From Microglena sp. YARC (Eukaryota; Chlorophyta; Chlorophyceae; Chlamydomonadales; Chlamydomonadaceae), in the NCBI GenBank assembly GCA_022414725.1, contig CM039463.1, forward strand, positions 38,572,623-38,636,622: a stretch of 64,000 nt of DNA, in the 5' to 3' direction. The notes under the pieces are model-generated. The model was not told the origin of the DNA, ran no database searches, and saw nothing but the letters and a program-made list of their open reading frames with translations. The translations under genes and the position numbers were made by a program. Of this stretch, positions 30,568 to 43,669 are shown one piece after another. The stretch's first letter is position 1. Each line of letters starts with the position of its first letter.

Positions 30568-30766
30568 GTAATGATAACGCCTGGTGGGGCGTGGTGTTAA
30601 GGGAGCCCGTCGTACACGGGTGGAGAGCGGTCTCCTACCTCAACTGGACAAGCTACCATTGCGGTTGATAACGACCTGCAACGCCAAGAGCGACCAAAGG
30701 GTGAGTCGAACCCCCGACTCTTCATTCTCAAGCGATCTGGTCTACCACTAGACCATTGAAAAAAAC
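30568..30766 (-). mobile_element. tRNA-derived SINE, minus orientation, divergent tRNA-like head
   Basis: In minus sense: A-box-like TGGTCTAGTGGTAGACC, B-box GGGGGTTCGACTC, then body GCAATGGTAGCTTGTCCAG ... CACGCCCCACCAGGCGTTAT. The body matches the elements at 14064 and 26405, but the head resembles a different tRNA (GGTCTAGTGGT instead of GGCTCAATGG). Confidence 0.75.
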
Positions 30767-30833
30767 TTGGTACGCAGAGGAATTCAGGGTAAATGGAATT
30801 CCTCTTAACAACTACACTCTACATCCTATTCAG

Positions 30834-30927
30834 GCGCGAAACGGCTTCTTCAGGCAAGATATTTGACGGAGGTGCTGAGCTGTCTACCCTTGGAGAGGAT
30901 CCAGGGGAGCTCGGGGCTTCAACGAAG
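30834..30927 (+). CDS. TPR gene, small linker exon
   Basis: Acceptor ACATCCTATTCAG and donor ACGAAG/GTAAAC; 94 nt. The incoming phase completes the CA of the previous exon to a Gln codon and the exit phase is 0. Encodes RETASSGKIFDGGAELSTLG and EDPGELGASTK, a Gly/Ser/acidic linker. The satellite begins 12-13 bp after its end. Confidence 0.6.
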
Positions 30928-30939
30928 GTAAACTTATTT

Positions 30940-33900
30940 ATGATCAAATATAGCCATGTGCAGCCGTATGAAAAAATGTAGTCGCATGATAAAATATAGC
31001 CATATGATCAAATAAAGCCATATTATCCAATAAAGTTGTATGATCAAATATAGCCATATTATCCAAAAAAGTTGTATGATCAAATATAGCCATATGATCC
31101 AATATGGCCATATGATCAAATATAGCCATATTATCCAATAAAGTTGTATGATCAAATATAGCCATATTATCCAATAAAGTTGTATGATCAAATATAGCCA
31201 TATTATCCAATAAAGTTGTATGATCAAATATACCAATATTATCCAATATAGCCATATGATCAAATATAGCCATATTATCCAATAAAGTTGTATGATCAAA
31301 TATAGCCATATTATCCAATAAAGTTGTATGATCAAATATAGCCATATTATCCAATAAAGTTGTATGATCAAATATAGCCATATTATCCAATATGGCCATG
31401 TGATCAAATATAGCCATATGATCCAATATGGCCATATGATCAAATATAGCCATGTTATCCAATAAAGTTGTATGATCAAATATAGCCATATTATCCAATA
31501 AAGTAGTATGATCAAATATAGCCATATTATCCAATAAAGTTGTATGATCAAATATAGCCATATTATCCAATATAGCCATATGATCAAATATAGCCATATT
31601 ATCCAATAAATGTATGATCAAATATAGCCATATTATCCAATAATATGATCAAATATAGCATATTATCCAATAAAGTTGTATGATAATATGATCAAATATA
31701 GCCATATTATCCAATAAAGTTGTATGATCAAATATAGCCATATTATCCAATATAGCCATATGATCAAATATAGCCATATTATCCAATAAAGTTGTATGAT
31801 CAAATATAGCCATATATATAGCCATATGATCATCCAATATAGCAATATTATCCAATAAAGTTGTATGATAAATATAGCCATATTATCCAATAAAGTTGTA
31901 TGATCAAATATAGCCATATTATCCAATATAGCCATATGATCAATATAGCCATATTATCCAATAAAGTTGTATGATCAAATATAGCCATATTATCCAATAT
32001 AGCCATATGATCAAATATAGCCATATTATCCAATATAGCCATATGATCAAATATAGCCATATTATCCAATAAAGTTGTATGATCAAATATAGCCATATTA
32101 TCCAATATAGCCATATGATCAAATATAGCCATATTATCCAATAAAGTTGTATGATCAAATATAGCCATATTATCCAATAATATGATCAAATATAGCCATA
32201 TTATCAATAAAGTTGTATGATCAAATATAGCCATATTATCCAATAAATATGATCAAATATAGCCATATTATCCAATAAGTTGTATGATCAAATATAGCCA
32301 TATTATCCAATAAAGTTGTATGATCAAATATAGCCATATTATCCAATATAGCCATATGATCAAATATAGCCATATTATCCAATAAAGTTGTATGATCAAA
32401 TATAGCCATATTATCCAATAATATGATCAAATATAGCATATTATCCAATAAATATGATCAAATATAGCCATATTATCCAATAAAGTTGTATGATCAAAAT
32501 ATAGCCATATTATCCAATAAATGCCATATGATCAAATATAGCCATATTATCCAATAAAGTTGTATGATCAAATATAGCCATATTATGTATGATCAAATAT
32601 AGCCATATTATCCAATAAAGTTGTATGATCAAATATAGCCATATTATCCAATAAAGTTGTATGATCAAATATAGCCATATTATCCATATAGCCATATGAT
32701 CAAATATAGCCATATTATCCAATAAAGTTGTATGATCAAATATAGCCATATTATCCAATATGGCCATATGATCAAATATAGCATATTATCCAATAAAGTT
32801 GTATGATCAAATATAGCCATATTATCCATATGATCAAATATAGCCATATTATCCAATAAAGTTGTATGATCAAATATAGCCATATTATCCAATATGCCAT
32901 ATGATCAAATATAGCCATATTATCCAATAAAGTTGTATGATCAAATATAGCCATATTATCCAATATAAGTTGTATGATCAAATATAGCCATATTATCCAA
33001 TAATAGCCATATGATCAAATATAGCCATATTATCCAATAAAGTTGTATGATCAAATATAGCCATATTATCCAATATGTATGATCAAATATAGCCATATTA
33101 TCCAATAAAGTTGTATGATCAAATATAGCCATATTATCCAATAAAGTTGTATGATCAAATATAGCCATATTATCCAATAAAGTTGTATGATCAAATATAG
33201 CCATATTATCCATATGATCAAATATAGCCATATTATCCAATAAAGTTGTATGATCAAATATAGCCATATTATCCAATAATAGCCATATGATCAAATATAG
33301 CCATATTATCCAATAAAGTTGTATGATCAAATATAGCCATATTATCCAATATAGCCATATGATCAAATATAGCCATATTATCCAATAAAGTTGTATGATC
33401 AAATATAGCCATATTATCCAATATAGCCATATGATCAAATATAGCCATATTATCCAATAAAGTTGTATGATCAAATATAGCCATATTATCCAATAAAGTT
33501 GTATGATCAATATAGCCATATTATCCAATAAATGTTTATGATCAAATATAGCCATATTATCCAATAAAGTTGTATGATCAAATATAGCCATATTATCCAA
33601 TATGGTATGATCAAATATAGCCATATTATCCAATAAAGTTGTATGATCAAATATAGCCATATTATCCAATAAAGTTGTATGATCAAATATAGCCATATTA
33701 TCCAATAAAGTTGTATGATCAAATATAGCCATATTATCCAATATAGCCATATGATCAAATATAGCCATATTATCCAATAAAGTTGTATGATCAAATATAG
33801 CCATATTATCCAATATAGCCATATGATCAAATATAGCCATATTATCCAATAAAGTTGTATGATCAAATATAGCCATATTATCCAATAAAGTTGTATGATC

Positions 33901-36900
33901 AAATATAGCCATATTATCCAATATAGCCATATGATCAAATATAGCCATATTATCCAATAAAGTTGTATGATCAAATATAGCCATATTATCCAATAAAGTT
34001 GTATGATCAAATATAGCCATATTATCCAATATAGCCATATGATCAAATATAGCCATATTATCCAATAAAGTTGTATGATCAAATATAGCCATATTATCCA
34101 ATATGCCATATGATCAAATATAGCCATATTATCCAATATAGCCATATGATCAAATATAGCCATATTATCCAATAAAGTTGTATGATCAAATATAGCCATA
34201 TTATCCAATATAGCCATATGATCAAATATAGCCATATTATCCAATAAAGTTGTATGATCAAATATAGCCATATTATCCAATAAAGTTGTATGATCAAATA
34301 TAGCCATATTATCCAATAAGTTGTATGATCAAATATAGCCATATTATCCAATAAAGTTGTATGATCAAATATAGCCATATTATCCAATAAAGTTGTATGA
34401 TCAAATATAGCCATATTATCCAATATAGCCATATGATCAAATATAGCCATATTATCCAATAAAGTTGTATGATCAAATATAGCCATATTATCCAATAAAG
34501 TTGTATGATCAAATATAGCCATATTATCCAATATAGCCATATGATCAAATATAGCCATATTATCCAATAAAGTTGTATGATCAAATATAGCCATATTATC
34601 CAATAAAGTTGTATGATCAAATATAGCCATATTATCCAATATAGCCATATGATCAAATATAGCCATATTATCCAATAAGCCATATGATCAAATATAGCCA
34701 TATTATCCAATAAAGTTGTATGATCAAATATAGCCATATTATCCAATATAGCCATATGATCAAATATAGCCATATTATCCAATAAAGTTGTATGATCAAA
34801 TATAGCCATATTATCCAATAAAGTTGTATGATCAAATATAGCCATATTATCCAATATAGCCATATGATCAAATATAGCCATATTATCCAATAAAGTTGTA
34901 TGATCAAATATAGCCATATTATCCAATATGGCCATATGATCAAATATAGCCATATTATCCAATAAAGTTGTATGATCAAATATAGCCATATTATCCAATA
35001 AAGTTGTATGATCAAATATAGCCATATTATCCAATATAGCCATATGATCAAATATAGCCATATTATCCAATAAAGTTGTATGATAAAATATAGCCATATT
35101 ATCCAATAAAGTTGTATGATCAAATATAGCCATATTATCCAATATAGCCATATGATCAAATATAGCCATATTATCCAATAAAGTTGTATGATCAAATATA
35201 GCCATATTATCCAATATAGCCATATGATCAAATATAGCCATATTATCCAATAAAGTTGTATGATCAAATATAGCCATATTATCCAATATAGCCATATGAT
35301 CAAATATAGCCATATTATCCAATAAAGTTGTATGATCAAATATAGCCATATTATCCAATATAGCCATATGATCAAATATAGCCATATTATCCAATAAAGT
35401 TGTATGATCAAATATAGCCATATATCCAATATCCATATGATCAAATATAGCCATATTATCCAATAAAGTTGTATGATCAAATATAGCCATATTATCCAAT
35501 ATAGCCATATGATCAAATATAGCCATATTATCCAATAAAGTTGTATGATCAAATATAGCCATATTATCCAATAAAGTTGTATGATCAAATATAGCCATAT
35601 TATCCAATATAGCCATATGATCAAATATAGCCATATTATCCAATAAAGTTGTATGATCAAATATAGCCATATTATCCAATATAGCCATATGATCAAATAT
35701 AGCCATATTATCCAATAAAGTTGTATGATCAAATATAGCCATATTATCCAATATAGCCATATGATCAAATATAGCCATATTATCCAATAAAGTTGTATGA
35801 TCAAATATAGCCATATTATCCAATAAAGTTGTATGATCAAATATAGCCATATTATCCAATAAAGCCATATGATCAAATATAGCCATATTATCCAATAAGC
35901 CATATGATCAAATATAGCCATATTATCCAATAAAGTTGTATGATCAAATATAGCCATATTATCCAATAAAGTTGTATGATCAAATATAGCCATATTATCC
36001 AATAAAGTTGTATGATCAAATATAGCCATATTATCCAATAAAGTTGTATGATCAAATATAGCCATATTATCCAATATAGCCATATGATCAAATATAGCCA
36101 TATTATCCAATAAAGATATGATCAAATATAGCCATATTATCCAATAAAGTTGTATGATCAAATATAGCCATATTATCCAATATAGCCATATGATCAAATA
36201 TAGCCATATTATCCAATAAAGTTGTATGATCAAATATAGCCATATTATCCAATAAAGTTGTATGATCAAATATAGCCATATTATCCAATATAGCCATATG
36301 ATCAAATATAGCCATATTATCCAATAAAGTTGTATGATCAAATATAGCCATATTATCCAATATAGCCATATGATCAAATATAGCCATATTATCCAATAAA
36401 GTTGTATGATCAAATATAGCCATATTATCCAATAAAGTTGTATGATCAAATATAGCCATATTATCCAATATAGCCATATGATCAAATATAGCCATATTAT
36501 CCAATAAAGTTGTATGATCAAATATAGCCATATTATCCAATATAGCCATATGATCAAATATAGCCATATTATCCAATATAGTATGATCAAATATAGCCAT
36601 ATTATCCAATAAAGTTGTATGATCAAATATAGCCATATTATCCAATAAAGTTGTATGATCAAATATAGCCATATTATCCAATATAGCCATATGATCAAAT
36701 ATAGCCATATTATCCAATAAAGTTGTATGATCAAATATAGCCATATTATCCAATAAAGTTGTATGATCAAATATAGCCATATTATCCAATATAGCCATAT
36801 GATCAAATATAGCCATATTATCCAATAAAGTTGTATGATCAAATATAGCCATATTATCCAATAAAGTTGTATGATCAAATATAGCCATATTATCCAATAT

Positions 36901-39900
36901 AGCCATATGATCAAATATAGCCATATTATCCAATAAAGTTGTATGATCAAATATAGCCATATTATCCAATAAAGTTGTATGATCAAATATAGCCATATTA
37001 TCCAATATAGCCATATGATCAAATATAGCCATATTATCCAATAAAGTTGTATGATCAAATATAGCCATATTATCCAATATAGCCATATGATCAAATATAG
37101 CCATATTATCCAATAAAGTTGTATGATCAAATATAGCCATATTATCCAATAAAGTTGTATGATCAAATATAGCCATATTATCCAATATAGCCATATGATC
37201 AAATATAGCCATATTATCCAATAAAGTTGTATGATCAAATATAGCCATATTATCCAATAGTTGCCATATGATCAAATATAGCCATATTATCCAATAAAGT
37301 TGTATGATCAAATATAGCCATATTATCCAATAAAGTTGTATGATCAAATATAGCCATATTATCCAATATAGCCATATGATCAAATATAGCCATATTATCC
37401 AATAAAGTTGTATGATCAAATATAGCCATATTATCCAATATAGCCATATGATCAAATATAGCCATATTATCCAATAAAGTTGTATGATCAAATATAGCCA
37501 TATTATCCAATAAAGTTGTATGATCAAATATAGCCATATTATCCAATATAGCCATATGATCAAATATAGCCATATTATCCAATAAAGTTGTATGATCAAA
37601 TATAGCCATATTATCCAATATAGCCATATGATCAAATATAGCCATATTATCCAATAAAGTTGTATGATCAAATATAGCCATATTATCCAATAAAGTTGTA
37701 TGATCAAATATAGCCATATTATCCAATATAGCCATATGATCAAATATAGCCATATTATCCAATAAAGTTGTATGATCAAATATAGCCATATTATCCAATA
37801 AAGTTGTATGATCAAATATAGCCATATTATCCAATAAAGTTGTATGATCAAATATAGCCATATTATCCAATATAGCCATATGATCAAATATAGCCATATT
37901 ATCCAATAAAGTTGTATGATCAAATATAGCCATATTATCCAATATAGCCATATGATCAAATATAGCCATATTATCCAATAAAGTTGTATGATCAAATATA
38001 GCCATATTATCCAATATAGCCATATGATCAAATATAGCCATATTATCCAATAAAGTTGTATGATCAAATATAGCCATATTATCCAATATAGTTGTATGAT
38101 CAAATATAGCCATATTATCCAATAAAGTTGTATGATCAAATATAGCCATATTATCCAATATAGCCATATGATCAAATATAGCCATATTATCCAATAAAGT
38201 TGTATGATCAAATATAGCCATATTATCCAATATAGCCATATGATCAAATATAGCCATATTATCCAATAAAGTTGTATGATCAAATATAGCCATATTATCC
38301 AATAAAGTTGTATGATCAAATATAGCCATATTATCCAATATAGCCATATGATCAAATATAGCCATATTATCCAATAAAGTTGTATGATCAAATATAGCCA
38401 TATTATCCAATAAAGTTGCCATATGATCAAATATAGCCATATTATCCAATATAGCCATATGATCAAATATAGCCATATTATCCAATAAAGTTGTATGATC
38501 AAATATAGCCATATTATCCAATAAAGTTGTATGATCAAATATAGCCATATTATCCAATATAGCCATATGATCAAATATAGCCATATTATCCAATAAAGTT
38601 GTATGATCAAATATAGCCATATTATCCAATAAAGTTGTATGATCAAATATAGCCATATTATCCAATATAGCCATATGATCAAATATAGCCATATTATCCA
38701 ATAAAGTTGTATGATCAAATATAGCCATATTATCCAATAAATATGATCAAATATAGCCATATTATCCAATATAGCCATATGATCAAATATAGCCATATTA
38801 TCCAATAAAGTTGTATGATCAAATATAGCCATATTATCCAATAAAGTTGTATGATCAAATATAGCCATATTATCCAATATAGCCATATGATCAAATATAG
38901 CCATATTATCCAATAAAGTTGTATGATCAAATATAGCCATATTATCCAATAAAGTTGTATGATCAAATATAGCCATATTATCCAATATAGCCATATGATC
39001 AAATATAGCCATATTATCCAATAAAGTTGTATGATCAAATATAGCCATATTATCCAATAAAGCCATATGATCAAATATAGCCATATTATCCAATAAAGTT
39101 GTATGATCAAATATAGCCATATTATCCATATGATCAAATATAGCCATATTATCCAATAAAGTTGTATGATCAAATATAGCCATATTATCCAATATAGCCA
39201 TATGATCAAATATAGCCATATTATCCAATAAAGTTGTATGATCAAATATAGCCATATTATCCAATAAAGTTGTATGATCAAATATAGCCATATTATCCAA
39301 TAAAGTTGTATGATCAAATATAGCCATATTATCCAATATAGCCATATGATCAAATATAGCCATATTATCCAATAAAGTTGTATGATCAAATATAGCCATA
39401 TTATCCAATAAAGTTGTATGATCAAATATAGCCATATTATCCAATATAGCCATATGATCAAATATAGCCATATTATCCAATAAAGTTGTATGATCAAATA
39501 TAGCCATATTATCCAATATAGCCATATGATCAAATATAGCCATATTATCCAATAAAGTTGTATGATCAAATATAGCCATATTATCCAATATAGCCATATG
39601 ATCAAATATAGCCATATTATCCAATAAAGTTGTATGATCAAATATAGCCATATTATCCAATAAAGTTGTATGATCAAATATAGCCATATTATCCAATATA
39701 GCCATATGATCAAATATAGCCATATTATCCAATAAAGTTGTATGATCAAATATAGCCATATTATCCAATAATATGCCATATGATCAAATATAGCCATATT
39801 ATCCAATAAAGTTGTATGATCAAATATAGCCATATTATCCAATATAGCCATATGATCAAATATAGCCATATTATCCAATAAAGTTGTATGATCAAATATA

Positions 39901-42545
39901 GCCATATTATCCAATAAAGTTGTATGATCAAATATAGCCATATTATCCAATATAGCCATATGATCAAATATAGCCATATTATCCAATAAAGTTGTATGAT
40001 CAAATATAGCCATATTATCCAAATAGCCATATGATCAAATATAGCCATATTATCCAATAAAGTTGTATGATCAAATATAGCCATATTATCCAATATAGCC
40101 ATATGATCAAATATAGCCATATTATCCAATAAAGTTGTATGATCAAATATAGCCATATTATCCAATATAGCCATATGATCAAATATAGCCATATTATCCA
40201 ATAAAGTTGTATGATCAAATATAGCCATATTATCCAATATAGCCATATGATCAAATATAGCCATATTATCCAATAAAGTTGTATGATCAAATATAGCCAT
40301 ATTATCCAATATAGCCATATGATCAAATATAGCCATATTATCCAATAAAGTTGTATGATCAAATATAGCCATATTATCCAATATAGCCATATGATCAAAT
40401 ATAGCCATATTATCCAATAAAGTTGTATGATCAAATATAGCCATATTATCCAATATAGCCATATGATCAAATATAGCCATATTATCCAATAAAGTTGTAT
40501 GATCAAATATAGCCATATTATCCAATATAGCCATATGATCAAATATAGCCATATTATCCAATAAAGTTGTATGATCAAATATAGCCATATTATCCAATAT
40601 GGCCATATGATCAAATATAGCCATATTATCCAATAAAGTTGTATGATCAAATATAGCCATATTATCCAATGGCCATATGATCAAATATAGCCATATTATC
40701 CAATATGCCATATGATCAAATATAGCCATATTATCCAATAAAGTTGTATGATCAAATATAGCCATATTATCCAATAAATATGATCAAATATAGCCATATT
40801 ATCCATATGATCAAATATAGCCATATTATCCAATAAAGTTGTATGATCAAATATAGCCATAATATAGCCATATGATCAAATATAGCCATATTATCCAATA
40901 AAGTTGTATGATCAAATATAGCCATATTATCCAATATAGCCATATGATCAAATATAGCCATATTATCCATGATCAAATATAGCCATATTATCCAATAAAT
41001 ATGATCAAATATAGCCATATTATCCAATAAAGTTGTATGATCAAATATAGCCATATTATCCAATATAGCCATATGATCAAATATAGCCATATTATCCAAT
41101 AAAGTTGTATGATCAAATATAGCCATATTATCCAATATGGCCATATGATCAAATATAGCCATATTATCCAATAAAGTTGTATGATCAAATATAGCCATAT
41201 TATCCAATAAAGTTGTATGATCAAATATAGCCATATTATCCAATATAGCCATATGATCAAATATAGCCATATTATCCAATAAAGTTGTATGATCAAATAT
41301 AGCCATATTATCCAATATAGCCATATGATCAAATATAGCCATATTATCCAATAAAGTTGTATGATCAAATATAGCCATGATAAATATAGCCATATTATCC
41401 AGATATGATCAAATATAGCCATATTATCCAATAAAGTTGTATGATCAAATATAGCCATATTATCCAATATAGCCATATGATCAAATATAGCCATATTATC
41501 CAATAAAGTTGTATGATCAAATATAGCCATATTATCCAATAAAGTTGTATGATCAAATATAGCCATATTATCCAATATAGCCATATGATCAAATATAGCC
41601 ATATTATCCAATAAAGTTGTATGATCAAATATAGCCATATTATCCAATATAGCCATATGATCAAATATAGCCATATTATCCAATAAAGTTGTATGATCAA
41701 ATATAGCCATATTATCCAATATGGCCATATGATCAAATATAGCCATATTATCCAATAAAGTTGTATGATCAAATATAGCCATATTATCCAATATAGCCAT
41801 ATGATCAAATATAGCCATATTATCCAATAAAGTTGTATGATCAAATATAGCCATATTATCCAATATATGATCAAATATAGCCATATTATCCAATAAAGTT
41901 GTATGATCAAATATAGCCATATTATCCAATAAAGCCATATGATCAAATATAGCCATATTATCCAATAAAGTTGTATGATCAAATATAGCCATATTATCCA
42001 ATAAATATGATCAAATATAGCCATATTATCCAATAAAGTTGTATGATCAAATATAGCCATATTATCCAATATAGCCATATGATCAAATATAGCCATATTA
42101 TCCAATAAAGTTGTATGATCAAATATAGCCATATGATCAAATATAGCCATATTATCCAATAAAGTTGTATGATCAAATATAGCCATATTATCCAATAAAG
42201 TTGTATGATCAAATATAGCCATATTATCCAATATAATATGATCAAATATAGCCATATTATCCAAATATGATAATATAGCCATATTATCCAATAAAATAAT
42301 ATATTATCCAATATGGCCATATGATCAAATATAGCCATATTATCCAATAAAGTTGTATGATCAAATATAGCCATATTATCCAATATAGCCATATGATCAA
42401 ATATAGCCATATTATCCAATAAAGTTGTATGATCAAATATAGCCATATTATCCAATATAGCCATATGATCAAATATAGTCATATTATCCAATAAGTTGTA
42501 TGATCAAATATAGCCATATTATCCAATAAAGTTGTATAGCGATAT
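30940..42545. repeat. 36-bp satellite array, about 320 units, two unit types
   Basis: Unit TATGATCAAATATAGCCATA then TTATCCAATA plus a variable last six bases: AAGTTG (type A) or TAGCCA (type B). The types differ at four positions, and the B ending copies the unit's internal TAGCCA. B is usually separated by one or two A units, giving 72-bp (AB), 108-bp (AAB) and 180-bp (ABAAB) periods; about 40030-40600 is strictly alternating. Point differences are rare; indels cluster at 31600-33500 and 40650-42500. The left edge (30940-31020) has decayed units. Two of three minus frames lack stops, hence spurious ORFs. Lies within the TPR-gene intron 30928-42891. Confidence 0.95.
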
Positions 42546-42614
42546 TTTTGCCATAACGGAGGAATGAAATCAAACATGAAATTGTGTATCAAAAATAGCA
42601 AAAATGAAACTCTG

Positions 42615-42891
42615 TATCACACATGATCAAGGGGGTGCTCAGGCACCTTTCTACACCTTTCTTGCAGCCTCCCGGTAGCTTCCCCACATTCAAGGGGATG
42701 CTCATGCACCTTTCTGCACCTTTCTTGCAGCTTCCTGGTAGCTTCCCCACGGTCAAGGAGATGCACAGGCACCTTTCCACACTTTTATTGCAGCTACCCA
42801 ATAGTTCCCCCCTAGGAACCCAGAGTTCTCACATCCACCACCATGCCAATCGTCCACCCGTCACCCGCCACCCTGCCACCATGCAATGCAG
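42615..42891 (+). pseudogene. Acceptor-side copies of the last TPR-gene exon
   Basis: Three 60-70 bp units (near 42630, 42690 and 42750), each with TCAAGGGGATGCACAGGCAC-like exon sequence followed by a pyrimidine-rich acceptor (CACCTTTCTTGCAG). They parallel the intact exon's ACGTTCAAGGGGATGCACAG at 42930. The rest, to 42891, is the C-rich tract before the true acceptor. Confidence 0.65.
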
Positions 42892-43110
42892 GAGCCTATG
42901 CCCAGCGAGCGAGAGCTTTCACACACGTTCAAGGGGATGCACAGGCACCTCGAGCATTTGCGGATACAACGGGAGAGAGAGGAACAGCTGCGGATGGCAA
43001 GGGGCAGCAACACAGAGAGATCTGTAATGGCGACATTTGCCATGGTGCCATGGTGGGGCTGGATGCTGATTGTGCTGCACCTGGCGTACCGTATTGTTAA
43101 GGTAGGCTGA
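42892..43110 (+). CDS. TPR gene, terminal exon with membrane anchor
   Basis: Acceptor CACCATGCAATGCAG after a CCACC-rich tract; incoming phase 0 matches the exon at 30834. Encodes EPMPSERELSHTFKGMHRHL, EHLRIQREREEQLRMARGSN, TERSVMATFA and the hydrophobic MVPWWGWMLIVLHLAYRIV, then KVG and TGA. The charged helix plus a single C-terminal hydrophobic span suggests a tail-anchored membrane protein facing the cytosol. A donor-like AAG/GTAGGC sits five codons before the end of the frame, so splicing to an unseen exon is possible. Confidence 0.7.
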   Translation, partial: EPMPSERELSHTFKGMHRHLEHLRIQREREEQLRMARGSNTERSVMATFAMVPWWGWMLIVLHLAYRIVKVG

Positions 43111-43171
43111 TATCAGGGGGTGACAATGTAGAGTGGTGCTGCGTTGTGTTGTGTTGTGTCGTGTTGCTGGT

Positions 43172-43596
43172 AGCGAGGGGCAGCAACACAGAGAGATCTG
43201 TGATAGCGGCATTTGCCATGGTGCCCTGGTGGGGCTGGATGCTGATTGTGCTGCACCTGGTGTAACTTATCGTCAAGGTAGGCTGATAGCAGGGGGTGAC
43301 AAGGTAGTGTGTTGTGTTGTGTCTTGTTGCTGATAGCGAGGGGCAGCAACACAGAGAGATCTGTAATGGCAACATTTGCCATGGTGCCCTGGTGGGGCTG
43401 GATGCTGATTGTGCTGCACCTGGCGTACCGTATCGTCAAGGTTGGCTGATAGCTGAGGGTGACAAGGTAGTGTGGAGTTGTGTTGCTGGTGTCAAGGGGC
43501 AGCAACACAGAGAGATCTGTAATGGCGACATTGGCCATGGTGCCCTGATAGGGCTTGATGCTCATTTTGCTGCATCTGGCGTACAGTATCGTCAAG
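43172..43596 (+). pseudogene. Three donor-side copies of the terminal TPR-gene exon
   Basis: Copies at about 43172-43277, 43331-43440 and 43490-43596 of the exon from GGGGCAGCAACACAGAGAGA to ATCGTCAAG. The downstream GTAGGCTGATAGCAGGGGGT is also repeated. They lack the charged-helix part. The first has an in-frame TAA and the second is open. Confidence 0.75.
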
Positions 43597-43669
43597 GCTG
43601 ATAGCAGGGTAGTGGATTCATCGAAAATCGCGTCGTCTAAATTTGTGCCATTCGGACGGATTGGGTCAA

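Larger units (their letters stand above)
22027..43110 (+). other. Gene model: tail-anchored TPR protein, seven exons, 11.6-kb satellite in one intron
   Basis: Exons 22027-22092, 22847-23020, 27185-27328, 28648-28736, 30190-30390, 30834-30927 and 42892-43110 (987 nt, 329 codons including stop). All six junctions keep frame. The product has a charged N-terminal segment, a TPR region running from the second exon (LAAELKELGTRAIET) through the fifth (SKALEFDPYNVEAFFQRSQG ... LKQAMQLEPANDAI), a charged helix (HLRIQREREEQLRMA) and a C-terminal hydrophobic span MVPWWGWMLIVLHLAYRIV followed by KVG and stop. This order resembles membrane-anchored TPR co-chaperones such as plant FKBP42 or animal FKBP8, but no FKBP domain was found; it may lie upstream or be absent. 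Chaperone-clamp positions are partly changed (Thr for the first Asn, Glu for the third-repeat Lys), so Hsp90/Hsp70 tail binding is uncertain. Confidence 0.7.

Noticed and set aside
36103..39768. 1221-codon minus-strand ORF, and similar 856-, 528- and 495-codon ORFs in the satellite
   Set aside because: The 36-bp unit is a multiple of three and two of its minus-strand frames lack stops, so long ORFs arise automatically. They consist only of 12-residue repeats, and frames switch at every indel.
30940..42545. CRISPR-like appearance of 36-bp repeats
   Set aside because: Units are contiguous with no unique spacers, the context is a eukaryotic intron, and there are no cas genes.
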